Numbered from the stretch's first letter, positions 1-7,595 are shown. The stretch is 12,193 bases of DNA from Opitutia bacterium (GCA_018695085.1 JABHOU010000330.1:1-12193); one strand, 5' to 3'. Numbers and translations are program-made. Notes: generated from the sequence alone by a model not told the origin.

Positions 1-411
1 CAAGCGACGAAAGGCGAAGAGAAAGTCATCCGCCGTAAGTGGAGAGCCATCGGACCACTGGGCATCTTTGCGAAGTTCGAAAACCCATTCGTCGGGACGC
101 TCGGGGTTGGTGGGGGACCACTTTTGAGCCACTCCCGGCAGCGCCACGCCATCCTTGGACGGATGGGCTCCGACCAATCCCTCGAAAAGAGCCCGGATGA
201 TATTGCTCTCCAGAACACCGCTTACGATGTGAGGGTCCAGTCCCTTGGGTTCGGCCGTATTTCCCATGATGAGAATCCCATCCCGTGAGGCCTTTTTTAC
301 CGGGGTTTCGCCTGAACATGAGCAAAGGAACAGGCATGCGAGCACACCCCATAACCATAACACGGCCGGTTTTTCCTTTTTTTGCATGTGTTGTTCTACT
401 TCGATGTTCAT
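1..411 (-). CDS. oppA: OppA-like peptide-binding lipoprotein, N-terminal part (cut by left edge)
   Basis: Reading the - strand from 411 to base 1 gives 137 codons with no stop, so the gene continues beyond the window. The product begins with a lipoprotein signal: basic KKEK, a hydrophobic stretch (AVLWLWGVLACLFL) and a lipobox LCSC whose last cysteine would be lipidated. The mature part follows the start of family-5 solute-binding proteins (SBP_bac_5, as in OppA): GNTAEPKGLDPHIV, then RALFEGLVG, PGVAQKW, ELRKDAQWSDG and SPLTADDFLFAFRR. It should capture oligopeptides in the periplasm for an Opp/Dpp-type importer. In-frame ATGs lie at 426, 411 and 387, none with a strong ribosome site. The one at 387 gives the most compact signal peptide (MQKKEK...), so the true start may be there. 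The gene diverges from the permease operon at 558 and may share its ATPases, which is inference. Confidence 0.9.
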   Translation of the reverse strand, partial: MNIEVEQHMQKKEKPAVLWLWGVLACLFLCSCSGETPVKKASRDGILIMGNTAEPKGLDPHIVSGVLESNIIRALFEGLVGAHPSKDGVALPGVAQKWSPTNPERPDEWVFELRKDAQWSDGSPLTADDFLFAFRRL

Positions 412-557
412 GAAAGGTGAGCACATGGGGCATATTGGCAAGCAAAAGGAAATGAAATTTTAGTCTGAAAAAGATTGGCTTACAGGTACTGTTTGCCCTA
501 ACCCTTCGGTCATCAATCCATTTCAACATACGGTAAGTCATAACGTTCTCGGCTCTC
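412..557. promoter_or_regulatory. Divergent intergenic region between the oppA-like gene and the yejB-like gene
   Basis: This 146-base stretch separates two head-to-head transport genes, so promoters for both directions should lie here. No coding frame with family similarity crosses it. The best + strand candidate is TTGGCA at 435-440, 18 bases, then TTTAGT at 459-464, which matches the sigma-70 consensus 5/6 and 4/6. On the - strand a TAAAAT box can be read around 458-463, but its -35 partner is poor. A short ACAG-GTA-CTGT inverted repeat (482-492) is too small to call an operator. The divergent layout is clear; the exact promoters are guesses. Confidence 0.4.
435..464 (+). promoter_or_regulatory. 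Possible sigma-70-like promoter for the permease operon
   Basis: TTGGCA (435-440) and TTTAGT (459-464) are 18 bases apart and point towards the yejB-like gene at 558. Transcription would start near 471 and leave an untranslated leader of roughly 85 bases. A match of this quality can arise by chance in AT-rich spacer DNA. Confidence 0.2.
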
Positions 558-1913
558 ATGCGTGAATATTTCATACGCCGATTTCTCTTGATCCCGCCGA
601 CTTTGCTGGGAGTTACCCTGCTGGTTTTTACGATTACCCGCTTCGTGCCGGGCGGTCCCATGGAAAGAGCCTTGCAGGAAGCGCAAAAGGCAACCGAGGG
701 CGGTGGGTCCGGGAGTGGACAGATGGGTGGAGGAATGAGTGAGGAACAGGTCGAGGAACTGGAAGAGGAGTACGGTTTCGACAAACCGATCCTTCAAGCC
801 TATCTCCAATGGCTTGGGGCATTGCCCAGGGAACGCAGGTTAAGCAAATCGGAGTTTCGCCCATTGGGCAAAGACAAGGTCGGTGAGGATCTTGTAAGCG
901 ATCCGGACAACGAGACCTTGGTGCTGCTCAAGGGCAGTGGTCGGCAGGCGAAAATCATTCGTGACGGCAACGGAACCGAAGTAATTTCTGCGACCTACTT
1001 GGACAATAATAAATCGATTGCCGAAGATGATTGGGAAACCCGTATCGAGACGATCGAGGACCGTCAGGAGCGATGGGTTCGTCGCTCCGGCGAGGACATC
1101 TCAAAAGCTCCTCAGAATTATGATGACCGGGCAATCGTCTACAAGACCCGTTTCGCGGGTCTCCTGCAAGGCGACCTCGGGCGGTCTACGGATTTCGGTG
1201 ACCCAGTTTGGTCGTTGATCAAGGGACGCATCCCCGTGGCCCTTTACTTTGGCATACTTACGGCCTTGATCACCTATGGAATCTGTTTGCCCTTGGGTAT
1301 CCTTAAAGCCATCAAGCACCGTACCGCCATCGACAACCTCACCTCCATCCTCATTTTCGTCGGATATGCGATACCCGGCTTTGCCTTGGGCGCCGTTATG
1401 CTCGTCTACTTGGGAGCCCGGGGCGGATGGTTTCCGTTGTTCGGCCTGACCGACCCCAATTTCGACGGCATGAGCATAGGAGCGCAATTCGTTGACTTAG
1501 CCCATCACACCGTCCTCCCTCTTCTCTGTTACGTTGTGGGCGGATTCGCTTGGTTAACCATGATGATGAAGAACAACTTAATGGACAACCTGGCAGCCGA
1601 CTACGTTAGGACGGCGGTTGCCAAGGGTGTCTCTTTTCGCAGCGCCGTATTCAAGCACGCCTTTCGCAATTCCTTCATTCCCATCGCCTCCACCTTGGGG
1701 CAACTGATCACCATCTTGGTCAGCGGCAGCATCCTGATCGAATCCGTTTTCGACATTCAGGGATTCGGTCTGCTGCAATACCAAGCCTTGTTGGGCAGAG
1801 ACCAAACCGTGATCATGGGCACTCTTACCATAGCGGCCTTCCTTCTCGTCCTAGGCAACATCCTGTCCGACATGATCGTGGCCATGGTGGACCCACGTGT
1901 TAAGTTCAACTGA
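558..1913 (+). CDS. yejB: YejB-like peptide ABC transporter permease with enlarged periplasmic loop
   Basis: One of two inner-membrane subunits forming the channel of an oligopeptide importer. The 451-residue product begins REYFIRRFLLIPPTLLG, the usual start of DppB/OppB/YejB permeases, with the first helix at about 9-30 and then PGGP at 31-34. EEYGFDKPILQAYLQWL (70-86) and GLLQGDLGRS (201-210) match YejB blocks on either side of the loop. The cytoplasmic EAA loop that docks the ATPase is at about 349-374 (DYVRTAVAKGVSFRSAVFKH), and the end VDPRVKF is typical. E. coli YejB has 364 residues. The excess is mainly a hydrophilic, charged segment at about 91-197, which should be periplasmic. A Gly/Ser/Met-rich stretch (48-60) precedes it. 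ATG 558 is the only start after the in-frame stop at 534-536, and no Shine-Dalgarno sequence is visible. First gene of the operon. Confidence 0.93.
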   Translation: MREYFIRRFLLIPPTLLGVTLLVFTITRFVPGGPMERALQEAQKATEGGGSGSGQMGGGMSEEQVEELEEEYGFDKPILQAYLQWLGALPRERRLSKSEFRPLGKDKVGEDLVSDPDNETLVLLKGSGRQAKIIRDGNGTEVISATYLDNNKSIAEDDWETRIETIEDRQERWVRRSGEDISKAPQNYDDRAIVYKTRFAGLLQGDLGRSTDFGDPVWSLIKGRIPVALYFGILTALITYGICLPLGILKAIKHRTAIDNLTSILIFVGYAIPGFALGAVMLVYLGARGGWFPLFGLTDPNFDGMSIGAQFVDLAHHTVLPLLCYVVGGFAWLTMMMKNNLMDNLAADYVRTAVAKGVSFRSAVFKHAFRNSFIPIASTLGQLITILVSGSILIESVFDIQGFGLLQYQALLGRDQTVIMGTLTIAAFLLVLGNILSDMIVAMVDPRVKFN

Positions 1914-1920
1914 AGTCGTT

Positions 1921-3522
1921 ATGCTGAGAATTTTTGGAAGACTCTTCTTGTTCGGGGCACTCTTGGGTGCTCTCGGCGAGTTAATTTCGGTGGAGTTTCC
2001 AACAGTGCGTTTTCCTTTCACCTTGAGCCGTGAAATCGGCTTCTTGCACGCCGATCTGGAAAGTGGAAATATGTTTCCGTGGTTTGGCTGGTTCACGACT
2101 ATCTTGTTTCTCGGGATAGGGGTATTCATCGAACTGACCCTTGCCAAAGGTTTTCGCTTCACCCCAATTACCCTGCGTAGGATCGAGCGTTTTAAATCGA
2201 TCAAGCGCGGTTATTATTCACTCATCTTTATCTTTGCCTTGGCTGCGATAGCTTCTTTGGACCATCTATTGGTTGGGAATGAAGCTTTGGCTGTAAAGCA
2301 TAATGGGAACTGGTCTTTCCCCGCCTTCACTCGGGAGATTGAAAAAGGCCATGCCTTCGGAATCAAGGGCGACGAGGGGCAAGGTCCCCCGAGTTACCGA
2401 GATTTGCAGATTAGTTTCGCCGATGGGAGTGGAGACAATCAAGTTGTCATGCCCCTCCTTCCTTATGCACCAACCGGTGATACAATCGCGGCCGTTTCGA
2501 CCAAGTTGGAAGTTGCCCCAAACGGCTTGGCAATGGACGGGGGCAAACCCTTTTCAGGCTTGGCTGCCAGAATTTATGACCCAGTCCAGCCAGAACGCAT
2601 GCATTTGCGGTTTCGCTTTCGAAATGGGCGTAAGGATGGGCCCACCGACGGGTGGGATCGTAACGGAACGAGAGTCTATGGTGGAGCTTACCACGCCGGG
2701 GAATTAGTGAAAGATTCGGAATCATGGAACGGTACGGGTGATCTGGCGACCTTCCTTGGCCAAGAAACAGGCGATTTACGCCAAGTGCATTTTCCTCCAT
2801 CCCCTCCTACTCTGGGTTCGGAACAAACGCACGCCCTAGGCACCAACTCAAAAGGTTACGACGTACTGGCCTACCTCTTCGGCGGTTTGCAGGTAAACTT
2901 CAAGGCAGCCATCATCTATATCCCGTTAGTTTATGCTCTGGGCATATCAATCGGGCTACTGATGGGCTTTTTCGGCGGAGCCTTCGATTTAATTATCCAG
3001 CGCCTGATCGAAATCCTGTCCAACATCCCCTTTCTATTCGTCGTGATGATTGCCAGTACGGCCATCCCGGAGCGGCTTAAGGAAACCGCAGGACTATGGA
3101 TTATCATAGGTATACTTTTGCTATTCGGGTGGATGGGGATGACCTACCTGATGCGAACGGCGGCCCTCAAGGAAAAGGCCAGAGACTACGTCGCGGCCAG
3201 TCGGGTAATCGGAGCCTCCACGCCTCGGATTCTCTTTCGCCATTTGTTGCCCAACTCAGTCGCCATCATCGTGACCTTGGTCCCGTTCTCCGTTTCCAGT
3301 CTGATACTCGCCTTGACCTCGCTCGACTACCTTGGTTTCGGACTGCCTGCCAAGTACGCCACTTGGGGTCAGTTGCTTCGCGACGGCCTGGACAATTTAT
3401 CGTCCCCTTGGTTGGTCACCTCGTCTTTCATGGTACTGGTTGGGTTGCTCATCCTGATCACCTTCGTCGGCGAGGCCGTTCGAGAGGCATTCGACCCGAA
3501 GAAATTCAGCTACTATCGTTGA
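1921..3522 (+). CDS. yejE: YejE-like peptide ABC transporter permease with extra N-terminal helices
   Basis: Second channel subunit of the importer (DppC/OppC/YejE type). From ATG 1921 it has 533 residues against 341 in E. coli YejE. The core starts near residue 90 (ERFKSIKRGYYSLIFIF, then VKHNGNWSFPAF, a YejE hallmark). Before it lie two additional predicted helices, about 5-25 and 55-76. The periplasmic loop contains PLLPYAPTGDTI (178-189), about 95 extra residues (192-288), then FPPSPP and ALGTNSKGYDVLAYLFGG. The helical core follows, with the EAA loop DYVAASRVIGASTPRILFRH (422-441), SLDYLGFGLP and the end GEAVREAFDPKKF. The conserved GTDxxGRD motif reads GTNSKGYD here. A GTG at 1897 is in frame but would overlap yejB by 17 bases; ATG 1921 lies 7 bases after the yejB stop and gives a sensible N-terminus. 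Confidence 0.92.
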   Translation: MLRIFGRLFLFGALLGALGELISVEFPTVRFPFTLSREIGFLHADLESGNMFPWFGWFTTILFLGIGVFIELTLAKGFRFTPITLRRIERFKSIKRGYYSLIFIFALAAIASLDHLLVGNEALAVKHNGNWSFPAFTREIEKGHAFGIKGDEGQGPPSYRDLQISFADGSGDNQVVMPLLPYAPTGDTIAAVSTKLEVAPNGLAMDGGKPFSGLAARIYDPVQPERMHLRFRFRNGRKDGPTDGWDRNGTRVYGGAYHAGELVKDSESWNGTGDLATFLGQETGDLRQVHFPPSPPTLGSEQTHALGTNSKGYDVLAYLFGGLQVNFKAAIIYIPLVYALGISIGLLMGFFGGAFDLIIQRLIEILSNIPFLFVVMIASTAIPERLKETAGLWIIIGILLLFGWMGMTYLMRTAALKEKARDYVAASRVIGASTPRILFRHLLPNSVAIIVTLVPFSVSSLILALTSLDYLGFGLPAKYATWGQLLRDGLDNLSSPWLVTSSFMVLVGLLILITFVGEAVREAFDPKKFSYYR

Positions 3523-3526
3523 TCTG

Positions 3527-5635
3527 ATGAAAGTTTGGTTCATACTCTCGGCTTGTTTTTTCACCTTGTTCTTACTTGGAGGATGCGAACGAGTTGACGA
3601 GAGTCTTTCGACGGAGGCGGATTTCGAAAAATGGCACCCCCAGTATAATCGCTACATCCGCAATTGGTTGACCAAGAAAGTCGAGGAGATTGAAATCGAG
3701 ATGGAGAAGCTCAATGCCGAGCTTGGAGATGCCGACGACGATGAAGGGAAGAAAAAGATTCAGGAAGTAATTCTCGAAAAGAAAAAACTTCTCGAGCGCA
3801 TGCAAAGCCGCCAAGAGATGGGAGATTATTTCCAGTTCAAGACTGTTGAGGATTTGCCTTCGGAACTAGTCTGGGAAAACGGTTTGAAACAACCTGAAAT
3901 CGGGGATCCCAAAGCTAAAAAAGGAGGCGCCTTTCGTTATTTCATCTCCTCTTTTCCACCAACCATTCGTCCATTCGGTCCAAACTCGAACAATTCCTTC
4001 CGCGGTGAACTTTATGACAATATCGAGATCAACTTGGTAGAGCTGCACCCCGAAACGGGTGAGGTGATTCCCGGAGTGGCCAAGGAATGGGCTATCGGCA
4101 CGGACGGCAAAACGGTTTTTTTCCGTCTCGACCCCGACGCCAAATACAACGACGGCGTAGCGGTAAAGGCCATCGACTTTATGTGGTGGGTCTATCTCCG
4201 CGCATCGGACAACGTGGTCACACCTTGGTTCAAACAATACCTGCGCGAGCAAATGGCACAGTTCACCTTGTTCGGTACAGACATCATCGCGATATCACTT
4301 CCTGAACCCAAGCCGAAACTTGCCTACTTTGCCAGTCTGCCGCCATCACCGCCACATTTCTACAAACAGTATGGACCCGACTACAAGGAACGCTACCAAT
4401 GGCGCGTCCCGCCCACTACCGCCGCCTACACAGTAAAACCTGAAGACTTGGTTAAAGGCGTCTCCATCACCTTGAGTCGAACGGATAACTGGTGGGCCAA
4501 AGACAAGAAATTCTTTCGTTACAGGTACAATGTGAATCGAATTAGATATACAGTGGTCAGAGATCGTTCCAAGGCATGGGAACTATTCCGGGCTGGAGAA
4601 ATCGACTATTTCCCGATCACGCTGCCTGAATACTGGTACCAAAAATCCGAGATGCCCCCAGTGTTCGATGGCTACGTCGAACGTTACACCTGGTACAACC
4701 AGTTTCCGAGAATCCCATGGTCGCTTTACTTAAACTCAGCCAAAGAGCCTCTGGACAACCATGACGTCAGGTTGGGTATCTGCCACGCCTCCAACTGGCA
4801 AAAGGTCATCGACGTAATTTTTCGTGGAGATGCATCTCGCCTACCGGGCTGGACCAAAGGCTATGGTCGCTTCGACAACCCTGAGATAATGGCGCGCCCT
4901 TTTTCCATTAGCAAAGCCCGAGAACATTTCGCGAAGGCTGGATACGTCAAGGAGGGGGACGATGGCATTTTGATGAAAGAAGACGGGCAGCGCCTGGAAG
5001 TGGCGCTTACATTCTCCAGAATTCCCGTGAGGGAAAAGATGATGGTTATTCTGAAGGAAGAGGCGAAGAAGTCCGGGTTGGATTTCATAATGGATGGGCT
5101 CGACCACACAGTGGTCTACAAGAAAGAAATGCAAAAGAACCATCAAGCCGTCTTTTCGGCATGGGGCTTCCAACCGCCTTACCCAAGATATTACGAGTAC
5201 TTTCACTCCAGCAACGCCTACGACGACAAAGGGAACTTGAAGCACAACACCAACAACGTGTTCTCCTTTTCCGACGAGCGCATGGATCAGTTGTCGGTGG
5301 CTTTTCGAAACGCTCGCACGGAGGATGAGTTGGAGAAATATGCACACGAGATGCAGCAAATCATTCACGACTCCGGGGTCTACGTTCCAGGATACATGAC
5401 CGAGTTCTCTCGCATAGGATGTTGGCGCTGGGTACGTTGGCCAAATTCCGAATTCACTGAATTTTGTCCGCCTCGAACCTATGTCCCTTTCGAGAGTTAC
5501 GTTTACTGGATAGACGAGGACATGAAACGCGAGACAGAAACTGCCAAGCGTTCGGGCAAGAAGTTTCCCGAGGTGCAAGCGGTCAAGCAAAGATACCGTA
5601 TCAAGACCGAAACGAAAGGCGATGCCGGTGAGTAA
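3527..5635 (+). CDS. yejA: YejA-like peptide-binding lipoprotein with N-terminal coiled-coil segment
   Basis: Receptor of the importer, 702 residues, starting 4 bases after the yejE stop. The signal peptide ends in lipobox LGGC, giving a lipidated Cys20. Residues about 48-98 are very rich in Glu and Lys with regular hydrophobic spacing (KVEEIEIEMEKLNAEL, then KKIQEVILEKKKLLERM), which looks like a coiled coil or helical hairpin. The family-5 solute-binding domain starts near 115, with GDPKAKKGGAFRYF (126-139) recalling the PKGGT entry motif of YejA proteins. PGVAKEW (182-188) and the DG/DF region (KYNDG, AIDFMWW) fit the fold. Later blocks such as ELFRAGEIDYF, NSAKEPLDNHDVRLGIC and DRSKAWELF are typical of peptide-binding proteins. 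E. coli YejA has 604 residues, so the excess is largely at the N-terminus. The bound substrate cannot be read; YejA systems handle oligopeptides and peptide antibiotics such as microcin C. Confidence 0.92.
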   Translation: MKVWFILSACFFTLFLLGGCERVDESLSTEADFEKWHPQYNRYIRNWLTKKVEEIEIEMEKLNAELGDADDDEGKKKIQEVILEKKKLLERMQSRQEMGDYFQFKTVEDLPSELVWENGLKQPEIGDPKAKKGGAFRYFISSFPPTIRPFGPNSNNSFRGELYDNIEINLVELHPETGEVIPGVAKEWAIGTDGKTVFFRLDPDAKYNDGVAVKAIDFMWWVYLRASDNVVTPWFKQYLREQMAQFTLFGTDIIAISLPEPKPKLAYFASLPPSPPHFYKQYGPDYKERYQWRVPPTTAAYTVKPEDLVKGVSITLSRTDNWWAKDKKFFRYRYNVNRIRYTVVRDRSKAWELFRAGEIDYFPITLPEYWYQKSEMPPVFDGYVERYTWYNQFPRIPWSLYLNSAKEPLDNHDVRLGICHASNWQKVIDVIFRGDASRLPGWTKGYGRFDNPEIMARPFSISKAREHFAKAGYVKEGDDGILMKEDGQRLEVALTFSRIPVREKMMVILKEEAKKSGLDFIMDGLDHTVVYKKEMQKNHQAVFSAWGFQPPYPRYYEYFHSSNAYDDKGNLKHNTNNVFSFSDERMDQLSVAFRNARTEDELEKYAHEMQQIIHDSGVYVPGYMTEFSRIGCWRWVRWPNSEFTEFCPPRTYVPFESYVYWIDEDMKRETETAKRSGKKFPEVQAVKQRYRIKTETKGDAGE

Positions 5636-6596
5636 GCTACTGAAGATTGAAGGTCTTGAGTCGTGCTTTGATACCGAGGGTGGCCTTGTCCGAGCGGTGG
5701 ACGGCGTATCCTTCGAACTGGAAAAAGGCCAAACTCTGGGAATCGTTGGCGAATCGGGTTGCGGGAAGACGGTTTCCGCGATGTCGATTGTCGACTTGCT
5801 GCCAAAGCCTGCCGGACGTGTATTGGGCGGCAGCATAAATTTCAAGGGGCAGGAATTGCGTGATGCCAATCCCGAAGTAATGTACAAGACCCGAGGAAAT
5901 GAAATCGGAGTAATCTTCCAAGAACCGATGACTGCCCTGAACCCGGTGCAAAGGGTCGGCAAGCAAATCACCGAGGCATTGCTGCTTCACAAAGACATCA
6001 GCAAGCGAGAAGCGCTTCAGCATGCGGTCGAATTACTGGATGCCGTCGGTATTCCTTCCCCGGAAAGACGAATCTCCGACCACCCTCATGAACTTTCGGG
6101 AGGAATGAGGCAACGGGTGATGATCGCCATCGCCCTATGCTGCGACCCCGACCTGCTTATCGCCGATGAGCCGACAACGGCTCTCGACGTTACCGTGCAG
6201 GCCCAGATTCTCGACCTGATGTCGAAGATGCAGAAAGAACGCGGCATGGCTACTTTGCTTATCACGCATGACCTCGGAGTGATTGCCGAACAGTGCGACG
6301 AGGTGGTCGTGATGTACGCAGGACGCATCGTGGAACGAGCCCCCGTAAAGGAACTTTTTGCCAAGCCCAAACATGCCTACACCAAGGGATTACTAGCTTC
6401 GATACCACGATTGACAAACGAGCGAAAAACCGAACTGCGGACCATTCCCGGACAAGTTGCCTCCATTCAAGAATTCGTGGAAGGTTGTCGTTTCTGTCAA
6501 CGTATGGAACGCAAAGGAGATACCTTGAACACTCGCCCCCGATACGAAGAAGTGGAGCCAGGCCGCTTTCTTGAATCCTGCCCCGCATGCACTTGA
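5622..6596 (+). CDS. oppD: OppD-type ABC transporter ATPase
   Basis: One of two ATPases driving peptide import from the cytoplasmic face. The 324-residue product has every nucleotide-binding motif: Walker A GESGCGKT (43-50), Q-loop Gln100 (FQEPMTALNPV), signature LSGGMRQR (158-165), Walker B LLIADE (178-183), D-loop ALD (187-189) and H-loop His216 (ITHD). The C-terminal oligopeptide/dipeptide extension (oligo_HPY) begins near 235. It ends with cysteines at 289, 292, 320 and 323, a CxxC...CxxC layout. Family members usually carry four more widely spaced cysteines, which bind a [4Fe-4S] cluster in studied homologues. The ATG overlaps the end of the receptor gene by 14 bases and has AAAGG just upstream, one of the few recognisable ribosome sites in the operon. 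In E. coli Yej the two ATPase halves are fused in one gene (yejF); here they are separate. Confidence 0.94.
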   Translation: MPVSKLLKIEGLESCFDTEGGLVRAVDGVSFELEKGQTLGIVGESGCGKTVSAMSIVDLLPKPAGRVLGGSINFKGQELRDANPEVMYKTRGNEIGVIFQEPMTALNPVQRVGKQITEALLLHKDISKREALQHAVELLDAVGIPSPERRISDHPHELSGGMRQRVMIAIALCCDPDLLIADEPTTALDVTVQAQILDLMSKMQKERGMATLLITHDLGVIAEQCDEVVVMYAGRIVERAPVKELFAKPKHAYTKGLLASIPRLTNERKTELRTIPGQVASIQEFVEGCRFCQRMERKGDTLNTRPRYEEVEPGRFLESCPACT

Positions 6597-6602
6597 CCAA
6601 CC

Positions 6603-7595
6603 ATGACTGAACCTAACGAGAATGGCGATATCCTGTCCGTGGAGAGCCTAAAAATGCACTTCCCTCTTCGGGGAGGCGTTCTCTATAGACAAACTGGTTC
6701 GGTAAAAGCGGTCGATGGCGTAAGTTTGACCATCGGCAAAGGGGAAACCCTAGGCTTGGTTGGGGAATCGGGTTGCGGAAAATCGACCTTGGGGAAATGC
6801 ATTGTGAGATTGCTAAAAGCCACGGCAGGTCGGGTGGTTATCAAGGGAAAAGACGTGACCGAGATGCCCCAATCTCAATTGCGACCCTTGCGTCAGGACT
6901 TTCAGATGGTCTTTCAGGATCCGGCCGAGTCCCTCGACGCCCGAATGTCCGTAGGTGAACTGATCGCAGAGCCGATGGTCATCCAGAAACTCGGCACACG
7001 AGAAACGCGCAAAAAGAGAGTGGATGAACTATTGGAATTGGTGGCCATGCCGACTTCAGCCGCAAGCAAGTTCACCTTCGAGTTTTCAGGCGGGCAGCGC
7101 CAACGAATAGGCATCGCCCGATCTTTGGCTGTTAATCCCGATCTTCTAATATTAGACGAACCAGTTTCAGCTCTCGACGTCTCCGTCCAGAGCCAGATTT
7201 TGAATCTCCTTATGGATCTGCAACGGGAGTTGGGACTATCCTATCTCTTCATTTCCCACGATCTTGCCGTAGTGAAACACGTTTCCGACCGCATCGCGGT
7301 TATGTATCTAGGAAAAATCGTAGAGATGGCACCGGCGGAAGAGCTCTACGCCAATCCACATCACGCCTATACAAAGGCGCTCATCTCGGCCATTCCTGAG
7401 CCGGACCCAACCGTCAAACGCGTAAGCAAACCCATAGAGGGAGATGTGCCTTCTCCAATCGAACCACCGCTGGGTTGCGCTTTCGGGCATCGCGTATCGG
7501 CGCTTAACTATGAAAAAAGCATAGGCATGGACCTTCATCTAAGAGAAATAAACCCTGGACACCTAGTGTCTAACTGCCCGTGTTGCGTTGAGTAA
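6603..7595 (+). CDS. oppF: OppF-type ABC transporter ATPase
   Basis: Partner ATPase of the importer, 330 residues, starting 6 bases after the oppD-type gene. The start is OppF-like (LSVESLKMHFPLRGGVL, then VKAVDGVSL). Motifs are Walker A GESGCGKS (54-61), Q-loop Gln105 (MVFQDPAESLDARMSVGELI, an OppF/DppF hallmark), signature FSGGQRQR (161-168), Walker B LLILDE (181-186) and H-loop His219 (FISHD). The C-terminal extension has GCAFGHR (291-297), but the cysteine normally just after this Arg is missing. Remaining cysteines are 292 and a terminal cluster at 325, 327 and 328 (CPCC). OppD and OppF should form the ATPase heterodimer under the two permeases. This is the last transport gene; no hairpin-plus-T-run terminator follows it. 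Confidence 0.94.
   Translation: MTEPNENGDILSVESLKMHFPLRGGVLYRQTGSVKAVDGVSLTIGKGETLGLVGESGCGKSTLGKCIVRLLKATAGRVVIKGKDVTEMPQSQLRPLRQDFQMVFQDPAESLDARMSVGELIAEPMVIQKLGTRETRKKRVDELLELVAMPTSAASKFTFEFSGGQRQRIGIARSLAVNPDLLILDEPVSALDVSVQSQILNLLMDLQRELGLSYLFISHDLAVVKHVSDRIAVMYLGKIVEMAPAEELYANPHHAYTKALISAIPEPDPTVKRVSKPIEGDVPSPIEPPLGCAFGHRVSALNYEKSIGMDLHLREINPGHLVSNCPCCVE

Noticed and set aside
482..492. ACAGGTACTGT short inverted repeat in the divergent spacer
   Set aside because: The arms are only four bases with a three-base centre, which is expected by chance; no second copy was found.
26..784. Long - strand frame (252 codons) spanning the intergenic region
   Set aside because: It is out of register with the clear OppA-like frame on the same strand and antisense to yejB. 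Its translation is low-complexity (runs of Ser and Pro) with no family features.
1897..1920. GTG 1897 as start of the YejE-like permease
   Set aside because: It would overlap yejB and add eight residues unlike the family; ATG 1921 follows the yejB stop closely and begins a hydrophobic helix directly.
4841..5971. 376-codon - strand frame antisense to the receptor and OppD-type genes
   Set aside because: It lies opposite two genes with unmistakable family motifs, and its translation resembles nothing known. It is a shadow of their codon usage.
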